Shown piece after piece: positions 1 through 9,177 of a DNA stretch of 64,000 bases. Below the pieces are notes generated by a model that saw nothing but the letters and a program-made list of their open reading frames with translations, did not search any database and was not told the DNA's origin. The translations under genes were made by a program, and so were the position numbers. Positions within the stretch are counted from its first letter, which is position 1, and every line of letters starts with the position of its first letter. Source of the DNA: Bosea sp. RAC05 (GTDB taxonomy: Bacteria; Pseudomonadota; Alphaproteobacteria; Rhizobiales; Beijerinckiaceae); assembly GCF_001713455.1 (NCBI RefSeq), contig NZ_CP016464.1, positions 4,512,001 through 4,576,000 of the forward strand. The letters run 5' to 3'.

Positions 1-35
1 CAGCGCAGGTGCCGCAGGGATCGATGAGGTTTCAA
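1..35 (-). CDS. possible 5' end of a gene running off the left edge
   Basis: Reading leftward on the minus strand, AAGGAG lies six bases before a TTG codon, and the frame stays open for 11 codons (LKPHRSLRHLR) to the window edge. This is all that can be seen. An AT-rich stretch with two dyads (83-97 and 109-124) lies upstream and could be its promoter region. No product can be named; the call rests only on the ribosome-binding site and an open frame, so it is tentative. Confidence 0.25.
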   Translation of the reverse strand, partial: MKPHRSLRHLR

Positions 36-82
36 AACCCTCTCCTTGCGTCACAATCTCGCTCGATTTCGTCTCACGACAT

Positions 83-97
83 TTAAAATACGATTAA
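83..97. promoter_or_regulatory. CtrA-like box TTAA-N7-TTAA
   Basis: TTAAAATACGATTAA matches the full CtrA consensus TTAA-N7-TTAA of alphaproteobacteria. It sits in a local AT-rich patch, which raises the chance of a random match. It lies 48-62 bases upstream of the possible TTG-started gene at the left edge. No gene on the plus strand follows it convincingly. Confidence 0.35.
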
Positions 98-108
98 TCC
101 AGAGCGAG

Positions 109-124
109 AATTGCCTAAGCAATT
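109..124. promoter_or_regulatory. perfect dyad AATTGC-CTAA-GCAATT
   Basis: A 6-bp perfect inverted repeat with a 4-bp centre lies beside the CtrA-like box, in the AT-rich stretch before position 140. It looks like a repressor site for a gene to the left. From 125 to 323 I see no gene; that stretch holds only the region downstream of the amidotransferase stop. Confidence 0.3.
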
Positions 125-323
125 TGCAACTTTAGCGGGAAATGCACCTGAAATCAGCGACACCGAACGATGATCGCCCGGCCTCCCCAGTGCGTGTAGC
201 GTCAGCCGCGCGCTGCCGCTGGGGCGGGGCCGGCCTGCCTCTGCGTCGCGACTCAGATGTGTCGGTGGTCTCGGGGGCTCGAAACGGCACCAAACAGGGC
301 AGCGGGGCTCGCTTCGCCGGTGT

Positions 324-1205
324 TCAACCCCGTCCGCGCGCGCTCGCCTGCGGCTTGACGCGGTGGTTCAGGAAGTTGCGCAGCTCGGTGACGCGGCGGG
401 CGTCGTCCAGAACCTCCGCATCGAGTGCATGCGCCCAGGCGAGGTCCTGGCGGCTCCTGTCGGCGTCGAGCGCGCGCAGCTCGGCGAGCCAGGTCTCGGC
501 GGCGGCCTCGTCGCGCCGGAAGCCTTCCTCGACCAGGATCGGCACCATCCGCCCGAGAATCGAGGCGACCTGGCGCAGTGGGAATTCCGGGTGGTACTGC
601 ACGCCCCAGAACACGCCGCCCTCATGGCGGATCTCGGCCGCCTGCACGTCGCTATAGGCGTTCGAGGCGAGGATGGTGGTGTCGCCGGGCGGCAGCACCA
701 CCGTGTCGAGATGGATCGCCGGTGCGTCGAAGGCCGCCGGGCGCCCGGCCAGCAGCGGATGGCTACGGCCGGCCTCGTTGACCGTGATCCGGCGGGCGAA
801 GCCGACCTCGCGCCCGCGCGGGTTGCGCGTCACGGTGCCGCCGGCCGCGACCGCGCCCATCTGGATGCCCCAGCAGGAGCCGAAACAGGGCGTGCCGCTG
901 GCATAGATCGCGCGCATCAGCTCGATCTGGCGGGTGACCGCCGGCTCGAGCTCGTAGATGTGCAGGGCCGAGCCGGTGAGGATGATGCCGTCATAGGATT
1001 GCAAGCCCGCCCCGTCCGGCAGATTGGCGCCGGCGTCGGCCGGCAGGCAGATATCGGTCACCACGCCGGGCTCGATCGCGGCGACCTCGGCGGCATAGGC
1101 CTCCGCCGGCTGGGCGCCATAGCCGGCGGCGTGGCTCTCGCGCTGGGCGCGGGTGTTGCCGTCCACGAAGAGCAGGCGGAGCGGGCGTCGGACGACATCG
1201 AGCAT
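324..1205 (-). CDS. class I glutamine amidotransferase-like protein
   Basis: The protein (293 aa from this start) is a stand-alone class I glutamine amidotransferase of the GMP-synthase-like type. The nucleophile elbow FGSCWGIQ places the catalytic cysteine near residue 111, and GVQYHPEF supplies the His/Glu pair near 205 and 207, so the triad is complete. Known relatives release ammonia from glutamine or hydrolyse gamma-glutamyl compounds; the acceptor here is unknown. I chose ATG 1205 because conserved sequence (RLLFVDGN) begins just after it; a GTG at 1259 would add 18 low-complexity residues and cannot be excluded. It is divergent from the EamA transporter. Confidence 0.85.
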   Translation of the reverse strand: MLDVVRRPLRLLFVDGNTRAQRESHAAGYGAQPAEAYAAEVAAIEPGVVTDICLPADAGANLPDGAGLQSYDGIILTGSALHIYELEPAVTRQIELMRAIYASGTPCFGSCWGIQMGAVAAGGTVTRNPRGREVGFARRITVNEAGRSHPLLAGRPAAFDAPAIHLDTVVLPPGDTTILASNAYSDVQAAEIRHEGGVFWGVQYHPEFPLRQVASILGRMVPILVEEGFRRDEAAAETWLAELRALDADRSRQDLAWAHALDAEVLDDARRVTELRNFLNHRVKPQASARGRG

Positions 1206-1299
1206 GGGAGAGGCCGCGGGTGACTGTGGGTGAGGGATGCGCCGGGCGCCGGGCGCCACTGCGCCTCATCCCACATGACGCGAACCGCGCGCAAGGCTA

Positions 1300-2247
1300 T
1301 TGCAGGAGCCCGTTTCCGGATCGGTTGACCGCTTGCCCGCGAACCAGACCCTCAAGCAGCGCCTCTGGGGCAATGCCTATCTGCTGCTGACCCTGACGAC
1401 CCTGATGTGGGGCGGCAATGCGGTGGCCGGTCGCCTCGCGGTCGACGCCATCTCGCCGATGGCGCTGACCTCGCTGCGCTGGATCGTGGTCTGCGCGGTC
1501 ATGCCGGTGCTGCTGCGCCACCAGATCAGGGCGCATTGGCCGGTGCTGCGGGCCCACTGGAAGTTCATCGTCGCGATGGGCACCGTCGGCTTCACCGCCT
1601 TCAACGCGCTGATGTATCTCGCCGCCTATTCGACGACGGCGATCAATATCGGCATTCTCCAGGGCTCCATTCCCGTCTTCGTGCTGATCGGCGCCTTCAT
1701 CGCCTATCGCACGCCGATCGGCCCGGTGCAGGCGCTCGGCGTCCTCATCACCCTGCTCGGCGTCGCCGTCGTCGCCAGCCGCGGCGACATTGCGGTGCTC
1801 CGGCAATTCGCCTTCGCGCCGGGCGATCTCTTCATGATCGTCGCCTGCACCTTCTATGCGGGCTACACGGTCGCGATCCGCTCGCGGCCGCAGGTGCCCG
1901 GCCTCGTCTTCTTCTCGGCGCTGGCGATGGTGGCCTGCCTGGTCTCGCTGCCGCTGCTGGCGATCGAGGTCGCGCAGGGGGCCTTCGTGGTGAAGGCGCC
2001 CCAGGGCTGGCTGATCCTGCTCTATGTCGCGATCGGCCCCTCGATCCTGTCGCAGCTCTTCTTCATGCGCTCGGTCGAGCTGATCGGCCCGGGGCGCGCC
2101 GGCGTCTTCGTCAATCTCGTGCCGGTCTTCGCGCCGATCCTCGCCGTGCTGATCCTCGGCGAGCAGCTCGCGCTCTATCACGGCGTCGCCCTGCTGCTCG
2201 TGCTCGGCGGCATCTTCATCGCCGAGCGGCTGGCCAAGCGCGCCTAG
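1300..2247 (+). CDS. EamA/DMT family transporter
   Basis: A 315-aa inner-membrane protein with about ten hydrophobic segments and two EamA repeats, typical of drug/metabolite exporters. The first repeat opens with LTLTTLMWGGNAVAGRLA and the second ends with PVFAPILAVLILGEQL, both characteristic of the family. The frame opens with TTG at 1300 and no strong ribosome-binding site, so the exact start is uncertain (a TTG at 1333 is an alternative). The last four bases overlap the convergent beta-lactamase stop. Substrate unknown. Confidence 0.85.
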   Translation: MQEPVSGSVDRLPANQTLKQRLWGNAYLLLTLTTLMWGGNAVAGRLAVDAISPMALTSLRWIVVCAVMPVLLRHQIRAHWPVLRAHWKFIVAMGTVGFTAFNALMYLAAYSTTAINIGILQGSIPVFVLIGAFIAYRTPIGPVQALGVLITLLGVAVVASRGDIAVLRQFAFAPGDLFMIVACTFYAGYTVAIRSRPQVPGLVFFSALAMVACLVSLPLLAIEVAQGAFVVKAPQGWLILLYVAIGPSILSQLFFMRSVELIGPGRAGVFVNLVPVFAPILAVLILGEQLALYHGVALLLVLGGIFIAERLAKRA

Positions 2248-3257
2248 CGCAGCGCCGCGACCGCCAGCCGCGCCACTGCGGCATGGGCCGCCTCGCGCTG
2301 CTTGGCATCCGCCGTCGAACCCGCGAGATAGACCGCGATGGCGAAGACACGCCCGTTCGGCAGGGTGACGAGGCCGATGTCGTTGGTGGCGTGGTTGATG
2401 CCGTCCATCGTCAGCCCGGCGACGGTCTTGTGGGCGAAGCGCGCGCCTTGCGGCAGGCCGGCGCGGATGCGGTCGGGACCCGATTTCGTTTCCAGGGTGA
2501 TCCTGTCGATCAGCGCGCTGTGCGCCGGCTCGCGCAGCCAGTTGCCCTTCGCCTGCGCCTCGACGAAGGCGACGCTGGCCTCGGGCGTGGCGCTGTCGCG
2601 CGAATCTCTCAGGGCTAACTGGAGGGCCGCCCTGCGCCTGGCCGGATCGACAGCGGACAGCCTGGCGCGATAGGCGTGCTCGTCGATCACGTCCGACCAG
2701 CCGAATCCGGCCAAGCCGAAGACCTCCGGCTGGAACTGCCGCTCATAGCGGTCGACGGAGATACCGGTGATGCCGCCGGCCTTCAGCATGGCGGTGACCG
2801 CCTGCGGCCCGCCGATTTCGCGCATCAGGATGTCGGCGGCGGTGTTGTCGCTCTCGCCGGCGGCGAGCGCGATCAGCTCCCGCACCGGATAGGCGTTGGC
2901 CTCGCCCTTGAAGGCCTTGGCGAGCGGGCTGTGATAGAGCGAGAACTCGCGGCGCCTGATCGTGATCGGCTGGTCGAGCCACAGCCTGCCGGCCTCGACC
3001 GCCTGCAGCGCCGCAATCGCCAGCGGCCATTTGAACACGCTCTGCATCGGGAAGCGCTCGCCACCGCGATGCGACCAGAGCGAGCGGTCCTTCAGATCGA
3101 GCAGGGCGACGCCGAGGCGGCCCTTGGCCTCCCGCTCGATCGCGACGATCTCGCGCGACAGCCTCGCCTTGTCCCAGTCGGCCGCGGCCGGCGCCGGCGC
3201 GAGCAGGGGCGCGGCGACAGCGCAGGCGAGGATGGCGGTAATGGTGAAGCGAGGCAT
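2244..3257 (-). CDS. class A beta-lactamase-like serine hydrolase with altered KTG motif
   Basis: A 337-aa exported protein: signal peptide to about residue 26 (APAAA), then a class A fold. Visible motifs are S73-V-F-K76 (SxxK), S136-D-N (SDN) and Glu172 in DRYERQF, aligned with Glu166 of TEM. Two oddities stand out. The third motif reads K277-T-V instead of K-T-G. About 35-40 extra residues lie between the omega-loop Glu and the RDSRDSATPEA stretch that normally follows closely. Whether it hydrolyses beta-lactams or has a peptidoglycan role cannot be told from sequence. No ampR-like regulator is adjacent. Confidence 0.85.
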   Translation of the reverse strand: MPRFTITAILACAVAAPLLAPAPAAADWDKARLSREIVAIEREAKGRLGVALLDLKDRSLWSHRGGERFPMQSVFKWPLAIAALQAVEAGRLWLDQPITIRRREFSLYHSPLAKAFKGEANAYPVRELIALAAGESDNTAADILMREIGGPQAVTAMLKAGGITGISVDRYERQFQPEVFGLAGFGWSDVIDEHAYRARLSAVDPARRRAALQLALRDSRDSATPEASVAFVEAQAKGNWLREPAHSALIDRITLETKSGPDRIRAGLPQGARFAHKTVAGLTMDGINHATNDIGLVTLPNGRVFAIAVYLAGSTADAKQREAAHAAVARLAVAALR

Positions 3258-3329
3258 CGGCGTCTCCCGTGAGCGGCGCGCACGGATGACGGCGAATGGG
3301 GCGCCGGTTTGTCGGGCCGGAGGCGGGAC

Positions 3330-3665
3330 TCAGCTCGCCTGCTTGACCGCGATACCCTTCTCGGCGAGCAGCGCCTGCAGCTCGCCGGCCTGGAACATCT
3401 CACGGGTGATGTCGCAGCCGCCGATGAACTCGCCCTTGACGTAGAGCTGCGGGATCGTCGGCCAGTTGGAATAGGCCTTGATGCCCTCGCGGATCTCCTG
3501 ATCCTCGAGCACGTTCACCCCTTTGAACGGCACGCCGACATAGGACAGGATCTGCACGACCTGGCCGGAGAAGCCGCACATCGGGAATTGCGGCGTGCCC
3601 TTCATGAAGAGCACCACATCGGCGGACTTCACCTCGGAATCGATGCGGGCGTTGGTGTCGGACAT
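3330..3665 (-). CDS. grxD: monothiol glutaredoxin, Grx4/GrxD family
   Basis: A 111-aa cytosolic CGFS-type monothiol glutaredoxin. The active site PMCGFSGQ puts the single cysteine at residue 30; [19 protein letters not shown] supplies the TIPQ and GGCD glutathione-binding elements. The family binds a bridging [2Fe-2S] cluster with glutathione and works with BolA proteins in iron-sulfur trafficking. The bolA gene lies two genes upstream in the same direction, separated by a small coiled-coil gene, which fits this partnership. Confidence 0.95.
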   Translation of the reverse strand: MSDTNARIDSEVKSADVVLFMKGTPQFPMCGFSGQVVQILSYVGVPFKGVNVLEDQEIREGIKAYSNWPTIPQLYVKGEFIGGCDITREMFQAGELQALLAEKGIAVKQAS

Positions 3666-3682
3666 GGGCGTATCTCCGGATT

Positions 3683-3931
3683 TCAGTTCTGGCTCGCCAG
3701 AGCGTCCTGCTCGTTGAGGCGATGCACGATGCGAAGAATTTCATTGGTCTGGGTCAGCATCCGGTTTTCGAGCAAGACGAGATCGCTCTTAACCTCGCCG
3801 ATGTCGCGCTCGAGCCGTCCGAGGCGAACATCGTGCCGCCCGAGCGTCTCGATGACGTGATCGAGCTTCCGGTCCATGCCGCGCAGGAGAACGAGCGTAT
3901 GATTGGCGACAGTCGGATCGGGCTCGGCCAT
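3683..3931 (-). CDS. small predicted coiled-coil protein between bolA and grxD
   Basis: An 82-aa soluble protein with no signal peptide or membrane segment. Residues about 15-75 have heptad-like spacing of Leu/Val/Ile among charged residues ([20 protein letters not shown] and onward), predicting a coiled coil. It lies 17 bases upstream of grxD and 22 bases downstream of bolA, so it is probably cotranscribed with them. I do not recognise a named family. It resembles short conserved hypothetical proteins of Hyphomicrobiales. A role with the BolA-Grx pair is only inference. Confidence 0.65.
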   Translation of the reverse strand: MAEPDPTVANHTLVLLRGMDRKLDHVIETLGRHDVRLGRLERDIGEVKSDLVLLENRMLTQTNEILRIVHRLNEQDALASQN

Positions 3932-3953
3932 GGCGGCTGCTCCAGGGTTCGCC

Positions 3954-4190
3954 TCAAATATCAGGCGTCACCGTCGTCAGCGCAAGGGCGTGCAGGACGC
4001 CGCCCATGTTCCCCTTCAGCGCGGCATAGACCATCTGGTGCTGCTGCACCCGCGTCTTGCCCTTGAAGGCGGCCGAGGTCACGGTTGCCGCATAATGGTC
4101 GCCGTCGCCGGCGAGATCCTTGATCTCGACGATCGCATCCGGCAGCGCCGCCTTGATCATCGCCTCGATGTCGTGGGCATCCATCGCCAT
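3954..4190 (-). CDS. bolA: BolA family protein
   Basis: A 78-aa BolA protein with the signature KTRVQQHQMVYAALKG, the helix-turn-helix-like class II KH fold of the family, and a conserved His in the loop (HQMVY). BolA proteins heterodimerise with CGFS glutaredoxins around a [2Fe-2S] cluster. ATG 4190 has GAGGAG seven bases upstream. The gene begins 11 bases after the purL stop, so it probably belongs to a purL-bolA-coiled-coil-grxD transcript, an arrangement familiar in alphaproteobacteria. Confidence 0.92.
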   Translation of the reverse strand: MAMDAHDIEAMIKAALPDAIVEIKDLAGDGDHYAATVTSAAFKGKTRVQQHQMVYAALKGNMGGVLHALALTTVTPDI

Positions 4191-4201
4191 GGCGGTTCTC
4201 C

Positions 4202-6409
4202 TCAGGCCTTTCCGGCCATATAGGCCGGCAGCCATGTCTCGTGGGCGCTCTTCAGCTCGAATACGGCCACAGCGGTCTCGCCGGCCAGCGCCAGCGTGGC
4301 GCCGCCCGTGCGGCCGAGCACCGTCACCGGCACGCCCGCCGCCGCGATCTCGGCCCGCACCGCCTCGGCCGAGCCGGCCGGCACGGTGACCAGATAGCGC
4401 GCCTGGTCCTCGCCGAAGAGCACGGCATGGGCAGGCCCCGCCGGCAGCGTCTCGATGGTCGCGCCGATTCCGCCGGCCATCGCCATCTCCGCCAGCGCGA
4501 CGGCGAGCCCGCCATCCGAGAGATCGTGGCAGGCGCTGACGCGCCCGGCCGTGATCAGGCCGCGCACGACATCGCCGTTGCGGCGCTCGACGGCGAGATC
4601 GACTGGCGGCGGGGCGCCCTCTTCGCGGCCGCAGACCGTCGCGAGGTAGGCCGACTGGCCGAGCCAGCCCGTGGTCTGGCCGACCAGCAGGATCGCCTCG
4701 CCCTCCGCCTTGAAGGCGATGGTCGCATGCTTGGTCACGTCGGCGAGCACACCGACGCCGCCGATGGTCGGGGTCGGCAGGATCGAGACGCCATTGGTCT
4801 CGTTGTAGAGCGAGACATTGCCGGAGACGACCGGGAAGTCGAGCGCACGGCAGGCCTCGCCGATGCCCTTGATGCAGCCGACGAGCTGCCCCATCACCTC
4901 GGGCCGCTCGGGATTGCCGAAATTCAGATTGTCGGTGACGGCGAGCGGGGTCGCCCCGGTCGCGGTGAGATTGCGCCAGGCTTCCGCCACCGCCTGCTTG
5001 CCGCCCTCGAAGGGATCGGCCTCGCAATAGCGCGGCGTCACGTCGGCAGTCATGGCCAGGCCCTTCGGCCCGTCCTCGATGCGGATCAGCCCGGCGTCGC
5101 CGCCCGGCGTCACCACCGAATTGCCCAGGATCAGCGTGTCGTACTGCTCCCAGACCCAGCGCTTGGAGCACAGATCGGGCGAGCCGATCAGCTTCAGCAG
5201 GGCCTGGGCATTGGCCATCGGCGGCGCGACGCTCTCGGGCGCGAGGCGCGGCTTGGCCGGCGTCTCGATCCAGGGCCGGTCATATTCGGGCGCCTCGTCG
5301 CCGAGCTCCTTGATCGGGAGATCGGCCATGGTCTCGCCCTGGTGCTTCACGACGAAGCGCAGATTGTCGGTGGTGTGGCCGACGACGGCGAAGTCCAGCC
5401 CCCATTTCTTGAAGATCGCCTCGGCCGGCTCCTCATGGCCCGGCTTGATCACCATGAGCATGCGCTCCTGACTCTCCGAGAGCATCATCTCATAGGCGCT
5501 CATGCCGTCCTCGCGGCAGGGCACGGCATCGAGGTTGAGCTCCACGCCGAGATCGCCCTTGGCGCCCATCTCGACCGCCGAGCAGGTCAGGCCCGCCGCG
5601 CCCATGTCCTGGATCGCATCGACATGGCCGGCCGCCATGATCTCGAGGCAGGCCTCGAGCAGGAGCTTCTCGGCGAAGGGATCGCCGACCTGCACGGTCG
5701 GGCGCTTCTCCTCGGCGCCCTCGTCGAAGGCGGCCGACGCCATGGTCGCGCCATGGATGCCGTCGCGGCCGGTCTTGGATCCCAGATAGACGATCGCCTT
5801 CCCCACGCCCGAGGCCTTGGCGTAGAAGATCTCGTCGGCCCGCGCGATGCCCACCGCCATGGCGTTGACGAGGATGTTGCCGTCATAGCGGCTGTGGAAG
5901 CCGGTCAGGCCGCCGACATTGGGCACGCCGAAGGAATTGCCGTAGCCGCCGACGCCGGCCACCACGCCCGAGACGAGATGGCGCGTGCGCGGATGGTCCG
6001 GCGAGCCGAAGCGCAGCGCATCGAGCACCGCGATCGGCCGCGCGCCCATGGTGAAGACGTCGCGCAGGATGCCGCCGACACCCGTCGTCGCGCCCTGATA
6101 GGGCTCGATGAAGGACGGATGGTTGTGGCTCTCCATCTTGAAGACGATGGCGAGGCCGTCGCCGATGTCGATGACGCCGGCATTCTCGCCCGGGCCCTGG
6201 ATGACCCAGGGCGCCTTGGTCGGCAGCGTCTTCAGATGGATCTTCGAGGATTTGTACGAGCAGTGCTCGTTCCACATCGCCGAGACGATGCCGAGCTCGG
6301 TGATCGAGGGCTCGCGCCCGATCAGATGCAGGAAGCGCTGGTACTCGTCGGGCTTCAGGCCGTGTTCGGCGACGAGCTGCGGCGTGATCTTGATGTCGTT
6401 GGGAATCAC
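4202..6409 (-). CDS. purL: phosphoribosylformylglycinamidine synthase subunit PurL
   Basis: 735 aa, the usual length of the small-type PurL that works with separate PurQ and PurS. It catalyses the ATP-dependent conversion of formylglycinamide ribonucleotide to the amidine in purine synthesis. Typical elements are [14 protein letters not shown] near the N-terminus, [19 protein letters not shown], and a second AIR-synthase-like half ([19 protein letters not shown]). The open frame extends to 6529, but GTG 6409 ([13 protein letters not shown]) is where family similarity starts, so I chose it. It is followed by bolA, coiled-coil and grxD genes. Confidence 0.95.
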   Translation of the reverse strand: MIPNDIKITPQLVAEHGLKPDEYQRFLHLIGREPSITELGIVSAMWNEHCSYKSSKIHLKTLPTKAPWVIQGPGENAGVIDIGDGLAIVFKMESHNHPSFIEPYQGATTGVGGILRDVFTMGARPIAVLDALRFGSPDHPRTRHLVSGVVAGVGGYGNSFGVPNVGGLTGFHSRYDGNILVNAMAVGIARADEIFYAKASGVGKAIVYLGSKTGRDGIHGATMASAAFDEGAEEKRPTVQVGDPFAEKLLLEACLEIMAAGHVDAIQDMGAAGLTCSAVEMGAKGDLGVELNLDAVPCREDGMSAYEMMLSESQERMLMVIKPGHEEPAEAIFKKWGLDFAVVGHTTDNLRFVVKHQGETMADLPIKELGDEAPEYDRPWIETPAKPRLAPESVAPPMANAQALLKLIGSPDLCSKRWVWEQYDTLILGNSVVTPGGDAGLIRIEDGPKGLAMTADVTPRYCEADPFEGGKQAVAEAWRNLTATGATPLAVTDNLNFGNPERPEVMGQLVGCIKGIGEACRALDFPVVSGNVSLYNETNGVSILPTPTIGGVGVLADVTKHATIAFKAEGEAILLVGQTTGWLGQSAYLATVCGREEGAPPPVDLAVERRNGDVVRGLITAGRVSACHDLSDGGLAVALAEMAMAGGIGATIETLPAGPAHAVLFGEDQARYLVTVPAGSAEAVRAEIAAAGVPVTVLGRTGGATLALAGETAVAVFELKSAHETWLPAYMAGKA

Positions 6410-6585
6410 GGGGCGAGGGTTCCTGCCGTTCCGGCCGCGCGGCCAGTTTCGATGCGCGGGGCATAACCCGACTGACGGGCGTAGACAACGCATTCCCGCC
6501 GCATCCGCCTCTGCGCGGCCGGCTGGCACGCGCCCTGCGCTGGTCCCGCCAGCACGGAGCGGACCGTGCCGCGGAGGAACAGTCG

Positions 6586-7827
6586 ATGTCGCTTTTGTCC
6601 CGTTTCAGGAAAGATGCGTCCGGCAATGTCGCGATCCTGTTCGGGATCGTCGCCCTGCCGATGATCGGCATCGCCGGCGCGAGCGTGGATTATGCCCGCG
6701 CGAGTTCGGCCCGGGCGAGCCTCAACGTCGCCGTCGATTCGGCCGCGCTGATGGTGGCCCGCGAGGCCAGCAAGCTCACCGACGCCGAGCTCCGGACCCG
6801 CGCCGAAGCCCTGATCCGCGCCAACCTCGCCGGCAATGCCGATGCGCGGCTGGGAACCTACACCGTCTCGGTCGATCGCGCGGCGCGCACCGTCAGCGTC
6901 ACCGCCGACACGACGGTGGAGACCAGCATCACCCGCGTGATCGGCTTCGACCGCATCCCCGTCTCCTCCAGCGCCCAGGCCGCCTGGGGCACGAACACGG
7001 TCGAACTCGCGCTCGTGCTCGACAACACCGGCTCGATGTCCTCCTCCAGCAAGATGACCGAGCTGAAGAAGGCCTCGCTCGACCTGCTCAAGATCCTGAA
7101 GGACGCTGCGACCACGCCCGACCAGATCCGCGTTTCGATCGTGCCCTTCGCGACGCAGGTGCGACTGCCGACGACCTACAAGGACTCGCCCTGGCTGCGC
7201 TACGACTTGACCCGCACGACCGGCAGCGGCCGGAGCCGGACGACCGAGACCATCACCAAGGCGACCTGGCAGGGCTGCGTCAGCGACCGCGACAAGGCCT
7301 ATGACGTCAGCGATGCCAGCGCCGTCTCCGGCGTCAACGCCACGCTCTATCCCGCGGATTTCTGCGCCTACGCCTCGCTGACGCCGATCCGGCCGCTGAC
7401 CAGCGACTGGACCGCGCTGCAGAGTACCGTCAACGCGATGACGCCGGTGGGCAACACCAATGTCACGATCGGCGCCGCCTGGGGCATGGCGAGCCTCAGC
7501 CAGGGCGCGCCGCTGCCGGAGGCCGCCGCCTCCACCACGCCGCGGCTGACCAAGTACATGATCCTGCTGACCGACGGCGACAACACGCAGAACCGCTTCG
7601 GCGACAACCAGACCACCATGGACCAGCGCACCGCCACCGCCTGCACCAATGCAAAGGCAGCGGGCATCAAGATCTATTCGATCCGCGTGATCAACGGGAA
7701 CAGCAGCCTGCTGCGCGGCTGCGCCAGCGAGCCCTCGATGTTCTTCGAGGTCTCCAATGCGTCCCAGCTCACCCCGATCTTCCAGCAGATCGCCCGCGAG
7801 ATCAGCCAGATCCGCCTGACGATGTGA
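6586..7827 (+). CDS. TadG-like pilus-assembly protein with a von Willebrand A domain
   Basis: 413 aa. The N-terminus is TadE/TadG-like: a short basic region, [20 protein letters not shown] and one hydrophobic segment (about 14-32), as in Flp/Tad pilus minor components. From about residue 138 a VWA domain begins, with the metal-ion-dependent adhesion site D146-N-T-G-S-M-S and a second acidic motif [17 protein letters not shown] lies just upstream of the ATG. No other tad genes are present in the window, so it is an orphan copy; surface adhesion is a likely but unproven role. Its end overlaps the convergent thioesterase by 26 bp. Confidence 0.85.
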   Translation: MSLLSRFRKDASGNVAILFGIVALPMIGIAGASVDYARASSARASLNVAVDSAALMVAREASKLTDAELRTRAEALIRANLAGNADARLGTYTVSVDRAARTVSVTADTTVETSITRVIGFDRIPVSSSAQAAWGTNTVELALVLDNTGSMSSSSKMTELKKASLDLLKILKDAATTPDQIRVSIVPFATQVRLPTTYKDSPWLRYDLTRTTGSGRSRTTETITKATWQGCVSDRDKAYDVSDASAVSGVNATLYPADFCAYASLTPIRPLTSDWTALQSTVNAMTPVGNTNVTIGAAWGMASLSQGAPLPEAAASTTPRLTKYMILLTDGDNTQNRFGDNQTTMDQRTATACTNAKAAGIKIYSIRVINGNSSLLRGCASEPSMFFEVSNASQLTPIFQQIAREISQIRLTM

Positions 7828-8254
7828 GGCCTTCGAGCGCCGCGCGCAGATCGGCCGGGATCGGCACCGGGCGCTGCGTCGCGCGGTCGACATAGACATG
7901 GGTGAAGCGGCCCTGCGCCGCCGCCCGCTCCCCGCCCTGGCGAAACACGCCGATCCGGTAGGTGACCGAGCTGGTGCCCAGCCGCTCGACGCCGAGGCCG
8001 AGCTCGACGGTCTCCGGAAAGGCGACACTCTCGAAATAGCTGCAGGTCGTCTCGACGACGAGGCCGACCGTTGCGCTGCCGGCGATGTCGAGGAAACCGC
8101 GCTCGATGAGCCAGGCGTTCACCGCCGTGTCGAACCAGGAATAATAGACGACATTGTTGACGTGACCGTAGACGTCATTGTCGTGCCAGCGCGTCGGGAT
8201 CGCGCGGAAGACGCCGAAAGCGGCGCGCGCGAGCCGTTCCTGTCTGCCGCTCAT
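7802..8254 (-). CDS. acyl-CoA thioesterase, 4-hydroxybenzoyl-CoA thioesterase (YbgC-like) family
   Basis: 150 aa with a hot-dog fold. The motif RWHDNDVYGHVNNVVYYSWFD carries the catalytic Asp of the YbgC/4HBT family, followed by VVETTCSYFESVAFPETV. ATG 8254 has GGGAGG six bases upstream; the longer frame to 8452 is not supported. The substrate acyl group is unknown. The gene starts 16 bases after the methyltransferase stop and is likely cotranscribed with it. The 3' end overlaps the convergent TadG-like gene. Confidence 0.88.
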   Translation of the reverse strand: MSGRQERLARAAFGVFRAIPTRWHDNDVYGHVNNVVYYSWFDTAVNAWLIERGFLDIAGSATVGLVVETTCSYFESVAFPETVELGLGVERLGTSSVTYRIGVFRQGGERAAAQGRFTHVYVDRATQRPVPIPADLRAALEGLTSSGGSG

Positions 8255-8270
8255 GGCCATCCTCCCGCTC

Positions 8271-9152
8271 TCAGCCGCCCGCCCTGTCGCCCGTGCCGAT
8301 CTCCGGCACGCCGAGCGCATCGGCCAGTCGCGCCTTGGCCGAGCCCGGCCGCAGCGGCTTCTGCTGGCTTTCATGCGGCGCCCAGCCCGAGAGCCAGACG
8401 ATCTCGAAGGTCGCCCGCAGGCGTCCGTCGCCGTCGGCATGGCGCTCGGCATAGAGCGCAGCCGCCCGCATCAGCGTGTCGCGGCGCAGGCCCGTCCGGC
8501 GGCGGGCCTCGAGCGCATTGCCCCAGCCCAGCGCGCGCAGGTCGCGCAGCAGCCCGAAGACGTCGCGATAGCGCACGGTCACGACCTCGCTGTCGACGAC
8601 CGGCAGCGCGAATCCGGCCCGCTGCAGCAGGCTGCCAAGATCGCGCAGATCGGCGAAGGGCGCGACCCGCGGGCTGGCGCCGCCCGCGGTCTCGGCTTCC
8701 GCCTCCAGCAGCACCTGCCGCAATTCGTGGAGCGTGCGGCCGCCGAGCAGGCAGCCGATGAACAGCCCGTCCGGCCGCAAGGCGCGGCGGATCTGGATCA
8801 GCGCGCCCGGCAGGTCGTTGACGCCCTGCAGCGCGAGCAGCGAGGCACAGAGATCGAGGCTCGCTGCGGCCAGAGGCAGGCGTTCGAGATCGCCGACCCA
8901 ATCGCTCCGGCCGCCCGGGGCCTCCGCCATGTGCAGCACCGACTCCGCCTTGCCGGCGAGGACGGGCACCGCCAGCGGCAGGGGCGAGCCGAGATCGGCC
9001 GCCCGTTCGAAGCGGCGCAGCACCGCCGCCAGCCGCTCCTCGAGATCCTCCGCGGCGCGCTGCAGCAGGAAATCCGGATAGCCGGCCGCCAGCGCCCGCG
9101 TCAGCCGCCGCCGACCCAGCGCCCGGTCGAAGACGCGGGCTGCATCACTCAC
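8271..9152 (-). CDS. SAM-dependent methyltransferase-like protein, BioC/NDUFAF5 type
   Basis: 293 aa from GTG 9152 (VSDAARVFDRALGRRRLTRA). The protein resembles the BioC/NDUFAF5 group: RRALRPDGLFIGCLLGG is the post-motif strand and loop of a class I methyltransferase, and LPLAAASLDLCASLLALQGV matches the family's acidic-loop region. The glycine-rich SAM motif is weak by eye, so activity is not assured; NDUFAF5-like relatives act as hydroxylases in complex I assembly. It sits 25 bases after galU and before the thioesterase on the same strand. Confidence 0.78.
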   Translation of the reverse strand: MSDAARVFDRALGRRRLTRALAAGYPDFLLQRAAEDLEERLAAVLRRFERAADLGSPLPLAVPVLAGKAESVLHMAEAPGGRSDWVGDLERLPLAAASLDLCASLLALQGVNDLPGALIQIRRALRPDGLFIGCLLGGRTLHELRQVLLEAEAETAGGASPRVAPFADLRDLGSLLQRAGFALPVVDSEVVTVRYRDVFGLLRDLRALGWGNALEARRRTGLRRDTLMRAAALYAERHADGDGRLRATFEIVWLSGWAPHESQQKPLRPGSAKARLADALGVPEIGTGDRAGG

Positions 9153-9177
9153 GCGTGGCGTCCCGGCAGGGGCCGTC

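Noticed and set aside
142..657. Plus-strand frame beginning in the left intergenic region
   Set aside because: It runs antisense into the amidotransferase, is Ser/Arg-rich without domains and lacks a ribosome-binding site.
363..1223. A 286-codon plus-strand frame over the amidotransferase
   Set aside because: The minus-strand protein has an intact catalytic triad; the plus-strand frame has only low-complexity sequence.
4241..6466. A 741-codon open frame antisense to purL
   Set aside because: Same type of GC-driven shadow; no ribosome-binding site and no recognisable motif.
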